From NCBI GenBank assembly GCA_036266155.1, contig DATANR010000108.1, positions 1 to 35,820 on the forward strand: 35,820 bases of DNA, written 5' to 3'. The position numbers and the translations under genes are program-made. The stretch is from SIAJ01 sp036266155. GTDB lineage: Bacteria > Planctomycetota > Planctomycetia > Gemmatales > Gemmataceae. Position 1 is the stretch's first letter. Each line of letters begins with the position of its first letter. A model generated the notes under the pieces. That model was given only the letters and a program-made list of their open reading frames with translations, did no database searches and was not told where the DNA came from. This document shows, piece by piece, positions 34,003 to 35,820 of this stretch.

Positions 34003-35820
34003 ATGACGTCTTCGGTTCGCTTGCCTTCCCTGGCGCTGGCTAGTGTTGTCGTCTGCGCCGCGCCGCTGGCCGCCCATCCGATCGTTCCCGGCTTCGAACG
34101 CTTTCCCACCAACGCGGACGGCGGGCAGCTCTTGCTCGGCGAATTGAACTGCGTGAGCTGTCACGCGGCCGACGGGCAGGCGAAGAAGCAGGCGCCGGTG
34201 CTCGACAACATCGGCGCTCGCGCTCGCGTCAGCCATTTGCGCAAGTTCCTGGCAGACCCGCAGGCGGCCAAGCCCGGCACGACGATGCCGAATCTGTTTG
34301 CCGGCGACCCGGAACGCGATGCGAAGGTCGAGGCACTGGTTCACTTTCTCGCGACGACCGGGGCGACCAAGCAAACGCGGCCCGACTTGAAGGCCGTCAT
34401 CCGTGGTCGCGATACGTTCACCAAGATTGGCTGTGCGGCATGTCATGGACCGCGCGACGCGGCCGGCGAACCGGCGAAGCAGACGTTCGCGTTCGCCGTC
34501 CCGCTCGGCGATGTGAAAGGGAAATACACGATCCCAGGGTTGACTGCGTTCTTGAGCAATCCGCTGTCGACGCGCCCGTCGGGCCGCATGCCGCACTTGC
34601 TGAAGCCGAACGAGGCGGCCGATGTCGCTCATTACTTGCTGCAAGGCGCCAAGTCAAACCTGCCGACGGGCAAAGGCACGACGAGATACGCCTACTACGA
34701 AGGCGAATGGGACAAGTTGCCGGACTTCGGCACGCTGAAACCTAAGGCGACGGGCACCGGTGTTGCGTTCGAGTTGGCAGTCGCGCGGCGTGGCTCGAAC
34801 TACGCACTGCGTTTCGAAGGCGTCTTCCCGGCCGAGTCGGCGGGGGCGTACACGTTCACGCTGACGAGCGACGATGGTAGCCGGCTGCTGATCGACGGCA
34901 AGAAGGTCGTTGACGTCGACGGTGTCCATCCGCCGCAGACGGGGTCGGGCAAAGTCGAGTTAACCAAGGGCATTCACAAGATTACGGTTGATTTTTTCCA
35001 GGGCGGCGGCGAAGCGGTGCTTGATGTCGAAGTCGAGAGCCGCAGCCTGGGCCGGCAACCACTGGCGCCTCTGGTCGCGGCAACGGAAGCGGACTTGGCG
35101 AAGAAGGTCGAGCCGAAGGCGGACCCGAAGGACGAGGACGCGATTGCGGTTGATCCGGATTTGGTCACGAAGGGGAAGGCGCTGTTTGCATCGGTCGGAT
35201 GTGCGAGCTGCCACAACCTGACATTGAGCCGGACGCCGATTGCGTCGACGGCGAAGGCGAATCCGCTCGGGATGTTGAAGGGTGATGGGGGGTGTCTCGC
35301 CTCGGTACCCAAGGCCGGGATTCCGAAGTACGACTTGAACTCGGAACAACGGAAAGCGATTGTGGCGGCGATCGCTACGCCGCAAGCGGCGGGGGGGAAG
35401 CCGCAGGAGATCATTGCGCGGACAATGGTGACGTTCAATTGTTACGCATGTCATGTCCGCGATAAGGTTGGCGGACCGACCGAGGCGACGAACGGGCTGT
35501 TCACGACCACGACGCCGGAGATGGGCGAAGAGGGTCGTGTGCCGCCGCCGCTCGACGGCGTCGGGGCCAAGTTGAATGCCGACTACGTGAAGCAAATTCT
35601 CGATAAAGGCGCCGACGACCGGCCGTACATGCACACGAGCATGCCGGGCTTTGGGCAGGCAAACGTTGGCCATCTGCCGGCGCTGTTCGCGGCGATCGAC
35701 AAACTGCCGGCCGTCGCGCCAACCAAGTTCGTGGACACCGAAGCAAAGGTCGTGCAAGCGGGCCGGCACATGGTCGGGGCCCAGGCGTTCGGGTGCATCA
35801 AGTGCCACACGTTCGCCGGC
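34003..35820 (+). CDS. Multiheme c-type cytochrome with PA14 domain, 3' end beyond window
   Basis: The ATG at 34003 has GAGGG five bases upstream and begins a clear signal peptide (MTSSVRLPSLALASVVVCAA, cleavage near LAA-HP). This fixes the start even though the frame is open for about 900 bases upstream. 606 codons are present. Heme motifs are CVSCH (50), CAACH (144), CASCH (400), CYACH (480) and CIKCH (598). Between the second and third lies a PA14-like domain (about 225-345): NYALRFEGVFPAESAGAYTF, then TLTSDDGSRLLIDGKKVVDV and KGIHKITVDFFQGGGEAVLD. PA14 often binds carbohydrate, so the protein may couple polysaccharide binding to electron transfer outside the cell membrane (inference). The gene runs off the right edge. 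Confidence 0.88.
   Translation, partial: MTSSVRLPSLALASVVVCAAPLAAHPIVPGFERFPTNADGGQLLLGELNCVSCHAADGQAKKQAPVLDNIGARARVSHLRKFLADPQAAKPGTTMPNLFAGDPERDAKVEALVHFLATTGATKQTRPDLKAVIRGRDTFTKIGCAACHGPRDAAGEPAKQTFAFAVPLGDVKGKYTIPGLTAFLSNPLSTRPSGRMPHLLKPNEAADVAHYLLQGAKSNLPTGKGTTRYAYYEGEWDKLPDFGTLKPKATGTGVAFELAVARRGSNYALRFEGVFPAESAGAYTFTLTSDDGSRLLIDGKKVVDVDGVHPPQTGSGKVELTKGIHKITVDFFQGGGEAVLDVEVESRSLGRQPLAPLVAATEADLAKKVEPKADPKDEDAIAVDPDLVTKGKALFASVGCASCHNLTLSRTPIASTAKANPLGMLKGDGGCLASVPKAGIPKYDLNSEQRKAIVAAIATPQAAGGKPQEIIARTMVTFNCYACHVRDKVGGPTEATNGLFTTTTPEMGEEGRVPPPLDGVGAKLNADYVKQILDKGADDRPYMHTSMPGFGQANVGHLPALFAAIDKLPAVAPTKFVDTEAKVVQAGRHMVGAQAFGCIKCHTFAG
35373..35392. repeat. Second copy of REP-like 20-mer, inside the cytochrome gene
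   Basis: Identical over 20 bases to 33859-33878. Here it is translated as part of ATPQAAGG, in a low-complexity link between the third and fourth heme motifs, so an insertion of the repeat into coding sequence is possible. Confidence 0.45.

Overview
The window looks like chromosome of a planctomycete (Pirellulales/Gemmatales type). The evidence is the gene mix: a Tat-exported DUF1501 protein, a DUF1559 prepilin-like protein beside a small lipoprotein, an ECF sigma factor overlapping a Ser/Thr kinase with a WD40-like tail, ELWxSDGT repeat surface proteins opening with an ALEDRIAPA-type motif, and large c-type cytochromes with a PA14 domain. Coding is GC-rich, with many GTG starts. No tRNA, rRNA or CRISPR array was seen.

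Layout. 1-3001: the 5' part of a DUF1501 gene (minus), diverging from a two-gene unit for a secreted redoxin and a heme-tethered copper type II monooxygenase-like protein. 3486-5940: a soluble class III nucleotide cyclase with a TPR-like tail (minus), diverging from a small unknown gene. 5964-7592: small or damaged genes and the first copy of a ~350-bp intergenic repeat. 7666-14445: an exopolysaccharide-type set, namely an AsnB-like amidotransferase, a NusG-like antiterminator, a Wza-like export lipoprotein, a second exported protein and a CpsB/CapC-type PHP phosphatase, interleaved with a repeat-rich secreted protein. 14504-21772: a TIGR03032-like gene directly followed by a 2053-residue surface protein with 17 ELWxSDGT repeats, five Ig-like units, two Calx-beta domains and a glycine-rich tail. 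21974-26259: the sigma factor/kinase operon. 26389-27837: lipoprotein and prepilin-like genes.

28174-34000 is an accessory, scarred region. It holds an orphan Ig-like fragment, the second copy of the 350-bp repeat, a coiled-coil membrane protein, a cyclodipeptide synthase (CDPS) gene cut off at its catalytic-site tyrosine, a protein joining DUF4157 (the leader domain of contractile-injection-system cargo) to an M14-type metallopeptidase, a frameshifted remnant of an integron-type integrase, and a start-less HTH-like gene. From 34003 to the window end runs a five-heme, PA14-containing cytochrome.

The most unusual points are the DUF4157-M14 protein, the truncated CDPS, and two copies of a structured noncoding repeat in direct orientation that bracket about 22 kb carrying the surface-polysaccharide and surface-protein genes. 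All calls come from reading the sequence; no database search was run.
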